Positions 31,650 to 43,395 of a DNA stretch of 64,000 bases are shown here, one piece after another. The notes under the pieces are model-generated. The model searched no databases. It saw only the letters and a list, made by a program, of their open reading frames with translations, and was not told the origin of the DNA. Made by a program: the position numbers and the translations under genes. This DNA is from Neopestalotiopsis rosae. Taxonomy: Eukaryota > Ascomycota > Sordariomycetes > Amphisphaeriales > Sporocadaceae. The stretch covers positions 1,426,001-1,490,000 of the forward strand of contig JALGAS010000005.1 of assembly GCA_023078685.1 (NCBI GenBank), in the 5' to 3' direction. Every line of letters begins with the position of its first letter. The stretch's first letter is position 1.

Positions 31650-34600
31650 CTACTTCTCCGGCGACTCCAAATAATTCATGGCTGAAGCTGAGTCGTCTGC
31701 GAGAAGCTCACGTTTTTCACGCCTCTCACGTAAGGATCGATACAGTGATTTGAGCGGCCGACCAATGTCGAGCAACCTTATGATTCGGCCGATTTCGTGT
31801 TCCTCGTCGAAAGGATCCCTCAGGTCTTTGTCAAGATGATCCGGAGACACTACCGAACAGAACGATAGAAACACCTCTACGCATTTGTTTTAGTCATTAA
31901 GTTGGTACGTGTTGTAGATTATAAATACTTACCATAGCTTAAACGTAGTATATCCATTGGTATGTAGAAGGCAAGCCTCACGGCCATGGTGAGTACCAGG
32001 ATAGGGAGGACCGCAATTGCGCCAATCATGTGACTAGTTTCTTTCCATGACTTGACACCTTCACGAGCAGCAGTGGCTCCCAATATGAATTGTCTTGCCG
32101 GTATCACGATAGAGAAGTATGTTATCACAGTCAAAATGATCGAGGAAGGAGTCGGTGGTCGCTTGTTCGTATTGGATTCGGATGTGCTTGGGATTGCAGA
32201 TTGACGCAACGACGTTGCTGACTTATGCTCATTGGATGCTGCCTCAAGTAATTCGGCAGCCTCGATCGATGCATCGGAAGTTCTGGCATGAGGTTGGAAA
32301 GTGCGGTTCTGATATCTTGTTTGCTCCAATGCCCACCCATTCAAGCCAAACCGCCAACTTTGGAGCACTTTGAGAAATGCCGAGGCATTGAACAGTGCAC
32401 AAATGGTAACAACAAATGCCACAACGGCACAGGTGGCCATACTTGTAACCAGTAACCCATCTGGTCTTCCGCTCATGCTGAAAAGGCCGGTTGCAAAACC
32501 GAGTGGTTGAAAGACCACCGTAACGTATGTGAAATAAAGCACATTCCGAGACTCCTTGCAATTTCGCTGGTGTTCTGCCTGCTCTTGACTAGACGTGATC
32601 TTCTCAATGAGTGACTTCACGCTGCCCATGCTCTTCGTGAGTTCTCTGATCCCCAAGTTGCTTTTGCTCTGCATTTTGTTGATTGTTGCACGATATTTTC
32701 GCTCGTCGTTCTTTGTCCACCGTGGCTTTTCTGACCCGCGAGACTTTTCTCGTTGTTGCCAGTCGTCAATTGTTTGCATGACATGCTCAAGATTATTGTG
32801 CACAATCTGTAGGATGCGCCTATAAGTCTGCCACTGACTCTCGCTGTCACTAAATGCATCTTTGTGCAATAAAAGAGACGCAGACCCTTCGTTCTGGACT
32901 TTGAGCTCGCTAGAGACCGTATTCACCACATCGTTGGTGGCCTCTGAGATCCGGCTGACAATGAAATCCAGGAACATTAGCTCCATAATTCTCCGCTGCC
33001 TGGTTGACCTGTCATTCGGATTGTCACTTATGAAGCCTTTGAGCTTCGGGTGCAGACCTGGCGTGGCATTGGGTGTATAGTCGACAATCCAGCATGTCCA
33101 ATATCGGTCAAAGAAGTCTCCGTCAATTCGAAACCCCACTGATGCCCGGCTCAATGTCTTCTTGCAAGGATGCGGAAAGCGCTCTTGATACGAAGCGGGT
33201 ATACCGCGACCATCCTGATGACTTGAGCTCATCATCATGTAAAAGCTCAAATGAAGTTGAGTGTTCCAGGTGTTCATATCACTATCGATGTCCTCTGAGA
33301 AGAGATTCTCGTACTGCGCATGCCTATCCAGAAACAGCGCCGTCGCTGGCTTTTCGGATTGAGCTGCAGCCATATAGCATATCAGTGCTGCGAGATCATC
33401 TGCATCAGTCAGTAGTATGATTCTTTTTTTGGCCTTTTCTATTGTCCGAGGAGATTTTACTGCGTCCCAAAAGTTTTTCAGAGTTTGCAACTCTGTCAAG
33501 GTGTCCTCTCTTTCATATCTGCGTCCTAAATGCTTGCGTTTAGGGGTATCAACCACGTAATTTGTTCGTCGATCAAATCGTCCCTGAATGCCGACCTTCT
33601 CGACCAGACCTTGGCTTCGAACAGCACGCGCGACGACCTCCCCAACAGCCTCGTTACTAATATCGAATTGTTGAACAGTATCATAAAACGAACGCTCGAA
33701 ATTAAGCTCTTGGTTCCTCTGGAAACACTGAGGCAAGTTGAACAACCATTCGTTGTCAAGGTCAGCAATATTACTTGAGTCTACACGGCTTCTGAAGGGG
33801 ACCTTCTTTTTCAACGATGAAATGGATCGCGGTGCTTGTGTTCCGACATTTGCCCCTCTAGGTACTTGCTCATTGACTGTTGATGAATCCCGATTTTGGC
33901 TTTTTGGTGTTTTGCGAGCCTCTTTTCTCTTGGTCTGCTGGTTTTTCCTGCCATTCTCGTGTGATCTCCGTGATTCCGAAAGGATGTGATTGCGGTGGCT
34001 CAGAAGAATGAAGGGGACTTCGAAGCTAGCATGGTAGTAGGAAGCCGCATCCCTCGGGCGAAAGAAGAGTGTCTGCGTTTTGGTGCTACTATCTAGCTGG
34101 CCCGCAATGAATCCGTTGTAATGTGTAGCCTTGAGCAGGGTAGCAACTGCGACTTGAATCATTGCTTGTGGCGCTCGATTGTTGATACTGTAACCTCTAG
34201 CCGCCATTACTATGGCCAAGCCGTACCGAAGAGAACTATCCCAATCTGCTTCATCGTTGTTGATGTAGTGAGCCTGTGCCTGGATCGTGTTTGTGCAAGC
34301 TTCGATGGACGACAGGTCAGTATTATCCGATGCGTAGAATAGCACGGTATCCCGAGCATGCAATACAAAGCGGGAATCGCGCACAGAACGGGTGACAGCT
34401 AGCATTTTCTTGAAAGATGAATCGGTCACATCCGTGGTGAACCGTTTGAGAACCTCTTTCAAAACATGCTCATGTGAAAATCTGATCTTAAGTTTGCTGC
34501 TGCCATATGCGTCAGTCAAATCGCTTCCCTGATGCCATATGGGGAATTGTTGCAGTCTTTTAAGGGCTTCGCAAATCCAGATGTGGTCATCGAGGCGATA

Positions 34601-36434
34601 GGTTCCATAGCCTTCGTCCTGACTATGGACCCAGGCACATTTCCCCCTCTTGTCGGAGTCGCGTAGATGAGAAACCCATGGCTTCGAAATTGTCTTCAAG
34701 ATTTCGACCACCAACGCGCTCTCTTCTTGATATGTATCGAAAAATTCTGCGATTTTAATGATTTGAAAGGCCGCATCAGCTGGGGATTGAGTAATTGACG
34801 CAGAGGCTCGCGACTCAGACTTGGCCACTCGACCATTTGGATGATGACGTTGCTCTCCATGATTCTCGAAGTCAACCGGATCCGCCTCATTCAACCAGAG
34901 CAAGTGGCCTAGACAGACCTCCTTGATTCTATCCAGGAGCGATTGCTGGTGTTCGTCGCGCTCTGGGACAAAGCGGAGATACCCCGCTGCGGCAAGTAGA
35001 AATCGGAAAGCGAATCTAGCAATGAGATGAGCAAGTATTCCTGTATATTTCAGTCGACCTAAAGATTACATACAAGCTGGCCGAAGGGTCAATGACGTGA
35101 CCAGAAACGTCACCGCAAGTTATCGCATAAGCGCGATTCTCTTGTTGTAATGAAGGTGTTGGTATGGCGCAGACAGACAAAATGTGCTCCAGGTGGCGTG
35201 ATGCGAAATAATTCAATTTCGTGAGCAAGTCGGTTCTCTCCATGACAGGCGGGTCCCACGATGGCATTCCTCTACTTCGTTTGGCATCATCTCCTGTTGT
35301 CGGTTCATGGTCAGGCCTGTTGCTAGAAGTTTGAAACCCAAAGTATACCGGGTGGGACGGCTTGCACAGGAGTTTATCTACTCCAGTCTCATCCATGCTG
35401 ATAAGGAAGTGAGCGCAGTGCATCAACGAATCATGGACTCTCATCATTCTGTATGCCACAACTATCTCCAATTCGGATGAGCTGGAGGTTTGGCTGTTGT
35501 TACCCTTGAGGGTGGCCACCCAATGGGCGTCATCAGTCCACTTGCACGCGACTCCGTCGACGAAAATGGAAACCACGATACCGACACCTTCAGGGTTGTC
35601 CGCACTGGAAGAATAATGCGAATCAGCTTCAAACTCTCGTACCCAAACCCAACTAAATGCCGCAGGGCCTTGGGCACAACTGCCTTTGTCTTCCCCAGCT
35701 TTGTTAAATTTGTATTTCTCGTCAATTGAATCGAGATCTCGGAGAATCATGTTTTTCGAAAATGATAGGTTGAAGTTTCGGTCTGTATCAGATTGACTGG
35801 TGATTATGCATCGTTGAACGAGAACGCTTTCGTGGACGATCCATTGGATGGTCACTCTAGAGCTTGGATATTGAAACTGATACCGCGGCCACCGGCAGGA
35901 CAACAAGTCTCTTTTGATTGGCTCTACTGGCTTGCCCAAGAGGATTTCATCGAAGCGAAGTCCGTAGCTGAAATCGCACGGATCTCGAGTTCGTGCCAAC
36001 TTGTCAATATCGTGAGCTCTTGACAGCACCCGACAAGGTTCTCTTGTAGTGATCTGATCAGCAGAGAACATTCCACTGTGGCCGGTACCTAGGTAGCGGC
36101 CAAACTGCACGAGTTGCCCAAAAGCATTGACAGTTGCCGTTGTCCCATTGTTCCCAAAAGAGAATGAACATTCCGAGTGATGGGGTTCAGACTCTTCACT
36201 AGTACCATTGGAAAAGAATGTTTCTGTCTGCGAGGCTGCATATCCACTACTAGGCCGAGATCCTACAAGTTGTTAGATTTACCAATCACCATTATCGTTT
36301 CTCGAAAGATTACCTGTCAATAACTTCAGCAAATCATCCTCACTCTTGGGTACTTGCTCCTCATCCCAGTACTGGCGCGCATTTTCGGGATGCGACACGG
36401 AATCTACACTTGAGTCACTTCGCGTGCTGGGCAT
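31650..36434 (-). CDS. Very large fungal protein with C-terminal CorA-like membrane domain
   Basis: Four exons (36434-36314, 36262-35074, 35015-31933, 31876-31650) join in frame to 1,539 aa. The introns are 51-58 nt. The N-terminal part holds a conserved but unnamed fungal block (CSFSFGNNGTTATVNAFGQL, then RYLGTGHSGMFSADQ). A long central region has no recognisable domain and a basic low-complexity stretch (KNQQTKRKEARKTPK). Near residue 1265 the segment VVFQPLGFATGLFSMSG resembles the CorA pore entrance, with SMS where Mg2+ channels have GMN. More membrane spans follow (ILTVITYFSIVIPARQF, IGAIAVLPILVLTMAVRLAF), then a charged tail. CorA proteins carry Mg2+, but the altered signature makes transport doubtful. 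It may be a membrane-tethered recognition protein like other fungal CorA-like fusions. Confidence 0.7.
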
Positions 36435-37902
36435 GGTGCGAGATACTATCATCCAGACGCGCCAGAATATCGAGGGATTCGAGCACGGGCAACATAGCAA
36501 GGCTAGGGGATTTTGAATGCGCCGACGAGACAATTTAACGAATCTGGTGGTAAGAATTTGAAGAAACACCAATAAATTCGATATGCGGGGGTTGGCAATT
36601 GATTACCACGCTGACAAGCTGGCTGAACTCCGGATGCATTCAAATATCGCTTATGCGGGCTCTCCCGCGAGGGGAATGCAGGTGTGATCAAATTTGGCAC
36701 ATATCCTTGCTTTGGAGATTCAGCTACGTGACGATCCCATGAACTTGCACATTTGGCCAAATACCTGATTGGCATAGCTGGTGGGTCTATACGCTCAGAA
36801 CTCGGCGGGTGTCACGAACCCGATGGTCTTGGCTGGTAGGTTTCGGACCTTGAGCGATTAAGCGGAACCGCTGCGTGCATCGCGTTACGGGCCAGCCCGA
36901 AAGGCCAAAAAAGGAAGAAGAAAAAAGGGCGCGGGGGGGGGGGAATTCAGCTGCTCAGCCATGATAAATCGTCTTCAAGTGTTCTCAGCCTTACAGTTGT
37001 TCTCTTTCGAATTGTTATGCAGCACGTTACCGGCTGGCCGTTGTATCTGCTTACACCTATTACTGCCGGTGCTGGCTTAGCGCCTTAGATACCCCGAGGA
37101 TGATAGTATAATCATTATTTGCTACAAAGGTCATTGTTTTTGTACCAATGAGATTGAGATGATTATAATTTTGTCGTAAGCATTATGTTACGGTATACGC
37201 TGTAAATTATGGTAACATTTGTCGCAAATTGCCAAGATACCGCTCGTGTATTGGACGACTCGATCTCTTTTTCGTTCCTTTCCCTTTTCACCTATTTTTT
37301 GTGCGACAGAACAACTGCTCGAACCGCTTCGGACATTGTTCGATGAATGAACAATTATCTGATACATTTATTCGATTCATTCTGATAACTTTTCGCCATC
37401 TTACAAGACGGAGACTCCAGCAAGGGAAACATGCTATGTACTAGCACATAGGCCCTCCCAAACCCCTGCCCAGAGAGCTAACTATACTCTTCCGTGGCGC
37501 AGCATGAACACAGATACCTACACAGCCACTGGGTACAAAGTAGTGAACCCTACGATAGCTGCTATGAATTGTGGTCATTCAGCTGAGCTGAACAAACAGT
37601 TTTTAAAGTACACTCCCGTTTCCTGCGGTCTGCAATTGGATATCGGAGTTCATGTTGCCTAAAACTGAAACCAATTATCCGTGCCACTCGCTGCGTGCTG
37701 GTGTGCAAACGCCAGAATATGTTGTTCAGGAAGCCCCACTCCGAGAACTCTCATGCCATCCGGAGTATGAATTGCCCAAATGGGAAAGAGTTTTCCCGTT
37801 GTCGTCAATCCACTAGAAATCGATAAGTTCAACTGAGAGTCGATCAGTCGGACCATTTTGAAACCTTTGCAGTCGATTCTCTTCGTGTTGGTCCTGTTCA
37901 TA
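36435..37902. other. 1.5 kb intergenic region with a G11 tract
   Basis: No gene is supported. A homopolymer of about 11 G lies near 36933-36943 and is a place where assembly error is likely. The rest includes the promoters of the divergent CorA-like and MFS genes. Confidence 0.45.
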
Positions 37903-39834
37903 ATGGCGACCGCGGAAATGTCGGAAACTTTGCCCGAGAAAGAGGTACTGTGCGGGCGGCTGTTCCTATCGACAAGAATGCACAGCACTGACCACTGTGG
38001 TGTGACGCAGAAGCACTCTGACGCCGAATTCAAGCAAACGGCCGTATCCACCGAGAGCGGCAGCACGAAATTACCTAATGATGATACCGAGCACGATTTA
38101 AACGAGGTTGACTGGGACGGACCCGACGATGTCGCCAAGCCACAGAACTGGCCGGCGTGGAGACGGGGCTGGATCTTTGGGATTGTCATGGCCCTGAACT
38201 TCTCGACGTATGTCCCACCTCTTCTCCCTGTCTCTATCCTTCTTTGCCTCTGGTTTTGCTTTTCCTTACCTCTAGGCCTCTTCTTCGTAACCAAGGTCGA
38301 AATACTGATGTATCAAGAAGATCCCTGGCTTCTTCTGCCATTGCGCCAGCGGTGCCGGCGTTACTCGCCGAGTATCACTCGAGCGACGAGTTGGCCGGTA
38401 CTCTCATAATCACGATTGAGCTCATGGGAACAGCTATCGGGCCCCTTCTACTTGCACCCCTGTCCGAGCTCTACGGGCGGCAGGTTGTATATAATATTGC
38501 GAATCTCTCGTTCTGCGCCTTCACAGTCGGGTGCGCCCTCTCGCCCAGTCCCGGCGCCCTGGTCGCCCTGCGGTTCCTGCAGGGATGTGCCGCTTCCTGT
38601 GCTGTTAACAACGCGGGCGGTACCATTGGTGACATTGTGCCTACTCGCCGCAGGGGCGCTGCTATGTCCCTCTTTTCCGTGTCCATCCTATTTGGGCCCG
38701 TGGTTGGGCCGATAGCAGGTAGTTATTTGGCGGCGGCGGCGGGCTGGCGTTGGATTTTTTGGCTTCTGTTAATCATGGTAAGCACACCCACCAGAATCTT
38801 CACAAAGGTACAGACTAACCTTAAATCACAACAACGATAGGTCGGTTCTCTTGGCATTCTATGCGCTGCCACTTGCCAGGAAACTTACGAGCCAGTGCTC
38901 CTCGAATGGAAAGTAAAGAAACTGCGCAAGGAGACAGGCAACGCAGCGCTCTACGCTAAAGGAGCACAGAACGCAGAGGCGCCGAGCGTGCTCCTTACGA
39001 AGGCCATTGTCCGACCGATCAAGATGCTCTGCCTCTGCCCGCTCATCACGGGTCTCTCGTTATACATCTCTGTTGCCTATGGCTTTACGTATCTGCTCTT
39101 CTCTACCTTTTCCAAGGTATTCCAAGAGCAATACCACTACAGCGACGCTAATCTCGGCCTGGCATACCTAGGACTCGCCGGAGGTATGCTGGCCGGTCTG
39201 AGTGTAACCAGCGCTCTCAGTGACAGAACATACCTTTATTTGACCAAGAAGCATGGAGTTGAAAAGCCAGAGTATATTCCACCATATTTGCCCCTTCTAA
39301 TAATTACAAGGCGCCAGACTTGTTCCGACAACCATACTAATTCATTGCAAATGTAGGTATCGATTGGAGACTTTGATATGAGGCGCAATCGCGAGCCCAA
39401 TCGGCTTCTTCTTCTACGGCTGGACGGCACAGTATCAAGTGTTCGCGTCGTCCCCATCTTTGCCACGGCCTTTGTCGGATTCGGTGTCTTGTTGACTTTC
39501 GTAAGTTTCTTATCAACTCGATTCAGCCGCCCCCGCCCCGGAAATGAAAGACTGACAGCGTGGTTCCGTTTCATATTGATAGATCCCGATTCAAGTCTAC
39601 ATGATCGACGCCTATACCAAATACGCCGCCAGTGCCATCGCGGCGAGTAGTCTGTTGCGCAGTATCGCCGGGGCTCTCGTACCATTAGCTGGCGATCCCA
39701 TGTACGACAGATTGGGTCTGGTCTGGGGCAATTCCCTTCTGGGTTTCTGCGCCCTAGCCCTGGCGGGTCTGCCACTGTTATTCTGCAAGGTCGGCGAGGA
39801 CTGGCGGAAGAGATTCTCGGTCAATTTTGACTAG
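37903..39834 (+). pseudogene. Decayed MFS multidrug transporter (DHA1, 12 TMS)
   Basis: Family text is spread over five exons: 37903-38207, 38318-38777, 38841-39271, 39357-39500, 39583-39834. Early signs are PQNWPAWRRGW, then SSAIAPAVPALLAEYHSSDE, motif A-like LSELYGRQVVY and the antiporter motif GPVVGPIAGSYLA. Later come YSDANLGLAYLG and IPIQVYMIDAYTKYAASA. After the third intron the frame reads YRLETLI, meets TGA at 39379-39381, then continues GAIASPIGFFFYGWTAQYQV. A one-base deletion near 39443-39456 then shifts frame into VPIFATAFVGFGVLLTF. With two lesions in one exon it is probably non-functional, unless they are sequencing errors. It is close to polyamine/multidrug exporters. The neighbouring Zn2Cys6 regulator may once have controlled it. 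Confidence 0.7.
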
Positions 39835-40465
39835 AGATGCTGGTCAGCCAAAACCAGTTGGGCGGTATGAGAGTCAGCTGTTAGTGACACGGGGCAAGGC
39901 GCAGCCAAGAGCGAAGCCGCGGTCCCTCTCTTATATGGTTAGCAATGTGTCTTCAATATATACCCGGTGCTGAATTCAGAAAGGGTGACCAGGATAGATA
40001 TACACCGGGACTTTTTGCAACTCGAAGCAGACGTGGCGTTTCTTCTGAAAAGAGTGTATCTTAAGGATTTAATACACGTGAAATATGATTGTTAATAGGC
40101 AATCTGATTGGCAACAATTTGGTGGTGCAATCGCCAATCTATTGGAAAAGACTTCTTGTGATTATCTTGGTATTGCATGCCAAGAATTGCAATCGATGCA
40201 TTTATCGGAACGGTTCGATTTGGCAATGTTGGCCTGTTCGCTGTGTTGAGTGTATATTCATTTAGAAATGACACGACTGTCATCGTTTTTTTTCGCGCGA
40301 GATTTGAGCGTCTATGGCCGATCCGTCGGGCAGTCAGCGCCAGCCACAAAGAACGCGGGCATGTTCTGGCTGGTATTGAAACGAACAGAACTTGGCTGAA
40401 ACCTGCCCACAGCATACTTACAAGTCGAGTCGCCATAGCTTCTTCGTCAGCTCCAGACTACCTCA
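39835..40465. other. Convergent intergenic region
   Basis: Nothing is supported here beyond the 3' ends of the decayed MFS gene and the Zn2Cys6 regulator. Confidence 0.45.
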
Positions 40466-41832
40466 TTAGCCAGCATCTGGTCCCTTTCCGTCAAACACAC
40501 TAACAATGAGTTCGAACAATTTCCTAAACCTGGTTGTGACTTCCTGAACGTAGTTCAGGTTGAGCTGATTCAGACAAGCCGGTGATCGGCTCAACTGCTT
40601 CCGACTCGGAGGGTCCTCAGCCAGGACTAGACTCTCGGCGTGGGAGGTCAGAGCATCCAGGAGGCCGCTGGCCTGCTCGATCAAATTCAGCACGAGCATC
40701 CTCTTGATGCTGGCGTCGTTGTTCAGCAGGATCTCATAGTTGCCGATACTAACCTTGGTCTCGCCACCGCCGAGTCCGGACTGTGAGATCTGCTGGAAAC
40801 AGTAGCTCGTCTGCTGGAAAACAGTCAGAACGCAGACGAGGTCTACTGGCCCCAGATAACACTTGGTGCAGCTGACCGCCGAGCAGCAGCTGCGGATGAC
40901 ATCACTTGTCACTTTGAACATTTCATCTATATGGGGCTTGGACTTCTCTTCCATGACGGCTTCGAGTTCGGGAATGTGCGACAGAAGGCCTACGCGGCAG
41001 TGGCACTCCTGCTTGCCGGTATGCACCTTGGAGCTTTGATTTATAGCCAGCGCCTGGCTGTCATCCGGCAGAAGGTCTGAAGAGGGAGTACCAGAAGACT
41101 TTTGTTGGTGGACACTGGTCTCCATGGTGCTGTCCATAGAGGAACCCATGCCTGATATCTGGTCCTGCCAGAGGTTACTTCTTTTGCTCCAACAACCATT
41201 GACAGGCCGCAAAGTTCGTCTGAATGGAACGAACCCAAGTACGTACGTTGAAGTCGATCTCCTCGGAAAATATCCAGTCTAGTTGCTCAAGAGCATGAGA
41301 AAAGGCCCCCTGTGGCCAGTCAGGATCCCTCTGTTGGCCTGATTGGGAAAGAGCATCTATGCCCACGCTGGTGGTGGCGGCAGCAGATGATGCGTCCACG
41401 GCCATCTGGTTCTCGACAGCCGACCAGGTCTGTGCTTCGGATGCGGCTTGCGAATTGGGATGAACACCATTCTGCCGGCGGCTGGGGCGGGTGACAACGC
41501 TGCTGTCCATCGACATTGGCGGCAGGGAAGACATGGACGGAGACGACGAAGATCCGTCATTGGTATATGTGCAGTGGAGTTGACGATGCTTGCAACGCTC
41601 ACACTGGCGCTTTCCGTTGCATTTTACTTTGGCCAGGCGACAGGCTTGTTCATGAGAGAGGACTATTAGTCACAGTATACTGAATTAAGGCAATATCACC
41701 CGCTCCGGGCTTACCTTCGCATGCTGTCATTGGCCGGCGCGCATGAGATCCCTTGGATTGCCAATCAAGGACAAGTGTACCGGGAATCTGGCCTCTGCGC
41801 GTTCCGGTCCGCTGCGGTGAGGCTGACAACAT
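40466..41832 (-). CDS. Zn2Cys6 transcription factor, AflR-type
   Basis: Three exons join in frame: (41832 or 41730)-41715, 41644-41247 and 41164-40466. The DNA-binding cluster is only complete after splicing 41645-41714 out. It reads TACEACRLAKVKC, then CNGKRQCERC and a last Cys in RQLHC, with the full C-x2-C-x6-C-x5-C-x2-C-x6-C spacing. The C-terminal part (CHCRVGLLSHIPELEAVMEE, VLTVFQQTSYCFQQI, SIGNYEILLNN, MLVLNLIEQASGLLDAL) fits the AflR-like regulatory domain. Such factors usually switch on a nearby gene cluster. Length is 370 aa from ATG 41730 or 404 aa from ATG 41832. The only neighbour that fits a cluster is the decayed transporter 0.6 kb away, so its targets may lie elsewhere. Confidence 0.8.
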
Positions 41833-43395
41833 GACGGCGACCACGCCAGACTTGTTATCTCTGCAAGGTATAACGACACGCACAACCCGTCTGCTAGAGC
41901 TTTGTTCTTAGTCGATACGTGAAAGAAGCCTTCCTGCGGTGACACTGCGGTGGGGGTAATGTCATGTTGTGGCCCGCGGCCGCCAATTGTAATATATGTA
42001 GGTAGGTAGGTAGTCAGCAAAGACTGTGCGTAACCGACTCAATTCGCAATATCTGCAAAGTATGATGCAATTCAATCCCAGCCGATATAATATGACCAAG
42101 GATGAACACGATCACGGGGTCAGCATCCAGGAACACAGCTTAGATAGCTGGCCCAATAACAGGATTAAATTCATTTTGGGCCATCCTAGCCATCGTTACC
42201 TTTGTGGCACTTCGTCGCCGTCGCCGTTGCGCTAAGATGAAGGAACATGTAATCCAAATAACAACAACCTGGGACGATCATACAGACAAACCACATCTTC
42301 ACTCAGACAGCATACAAAAGCCATCACCCAACGAGCTCGACGGAGGAATGAGACACGAATTAACCAGCGGCGAACCAAGAGATGATAAGCATATGTCGAT
42401 GACTGAGCTTCCCGGTACCGAGTCTGTGCCAACACAAGACGTTAAGACATTTGGTAGGGCTGAGCTGCCGACAAATTGACTTTCAGGGTGTGGTGCAACC
42501 CAATCACACTTGGAGACCTTCTAGAACGCTATTTTGGCAGATGCAACGGTCGCACTACCCAATACCCGCCAAGTTACCTGAAGCTTAGACATATATGAGG
42601 CTTAAGCTGTCCGATCGACGCTATCTCAGTTCACCTACGGAAATCTGGAGGCCATTTGAGGCCCTGTCCAACTGATTTGTCAGCCGTGTAGCGAGTGCGT
42701 TGTGAGGCTTTGACAAAACAGTAGCGGCTGCCCCGGCACAGGATCGCAGGGGCTTTGCTCCTCATGTGCGGCTGTGTTTTTCGCGTTTTGTGAGCGGCGA
42801 GCGGTTATCATATCAGCTGATGAGTGCACAGGTACGCAGTTGGGCGGTACCAACGGCGACAAATGGAGGCTCCCCCACCACCCCTCTCGGGCACCTATCC
42901 GAAAGTGGCACAGGTACTTACCGCACACCAGGTAGCGAGGTGACGCGCGCAATTCCTACCCACCTCTCCAGCGTAGGGCTGTGGTCTCTGGCACCTTGGA
43001 AGTCAACCTTTCAGTTACGGCTCGGTGCTTTCATCCCATCCGAACATGGGCTGCGCCAAGTAAGATCTGTCAGATCGGTGGGCTAGCTTTCCCTCTGTTT
43101 AGTTCCATGTTCTTGGAACCTTTACGAACAAGTGCTACCTTGCCTTTTTATTTGTGATACATTTTACGTCAACCACGGTTCACCATTTTCTGCTGCGAAA
43201 CCTTCAGCGCGACCCTTCAACACTACAGCGAGCATACTCGAGCGAGCCTTCTGCGCAGGTCCTGCTGCACCGACCGAGCGACCGGCCGACCCCAAACCTG
43301 AATGGCGGCGACCGAAGCCGCTATGCTCGAGAGCAACAGACTAGCGCAATACCATGACGTTGCAGCTTGAGGACGGCTCACCTTGACCTGTGAGC
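41833..43395. other. 1.6 kb interval with one possible exon remnant
   Basis: Apart from the possible membrane-protein exon at 42154-42479, I see no coding support. The stretch near 43030-43080 is not an rRNA. Confidence 0.4.
42154..42479 (+). other. Possible 3' exon of a single-span membrane protein
   Basis: After an AG at 42152-42153, one frame reads LNSFWAILAIVTFVALRRRR, a membrane span with a basic stop-transfer patch. A hydrophilic tail of about 85 residues follows to the stop at 42477-42479. No start exon or extracellular domain could be joined to it upstream, so it may be a gene remnant or chance. Confidence 0.22.

Noticed and set aside
37659..38294. 211-residue minus-strand frame
   Set aside because: It overlaps the first exons of the plus-strand MFS gene, and its reading has no recognisable domain.
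43020..43085. Possible 5S rRNA-like stretch (CATCCCATCCGAAC)
   Set aside because: Only a short word resembles 5S; the remaining arms, length and internal promoter boxes are absent.
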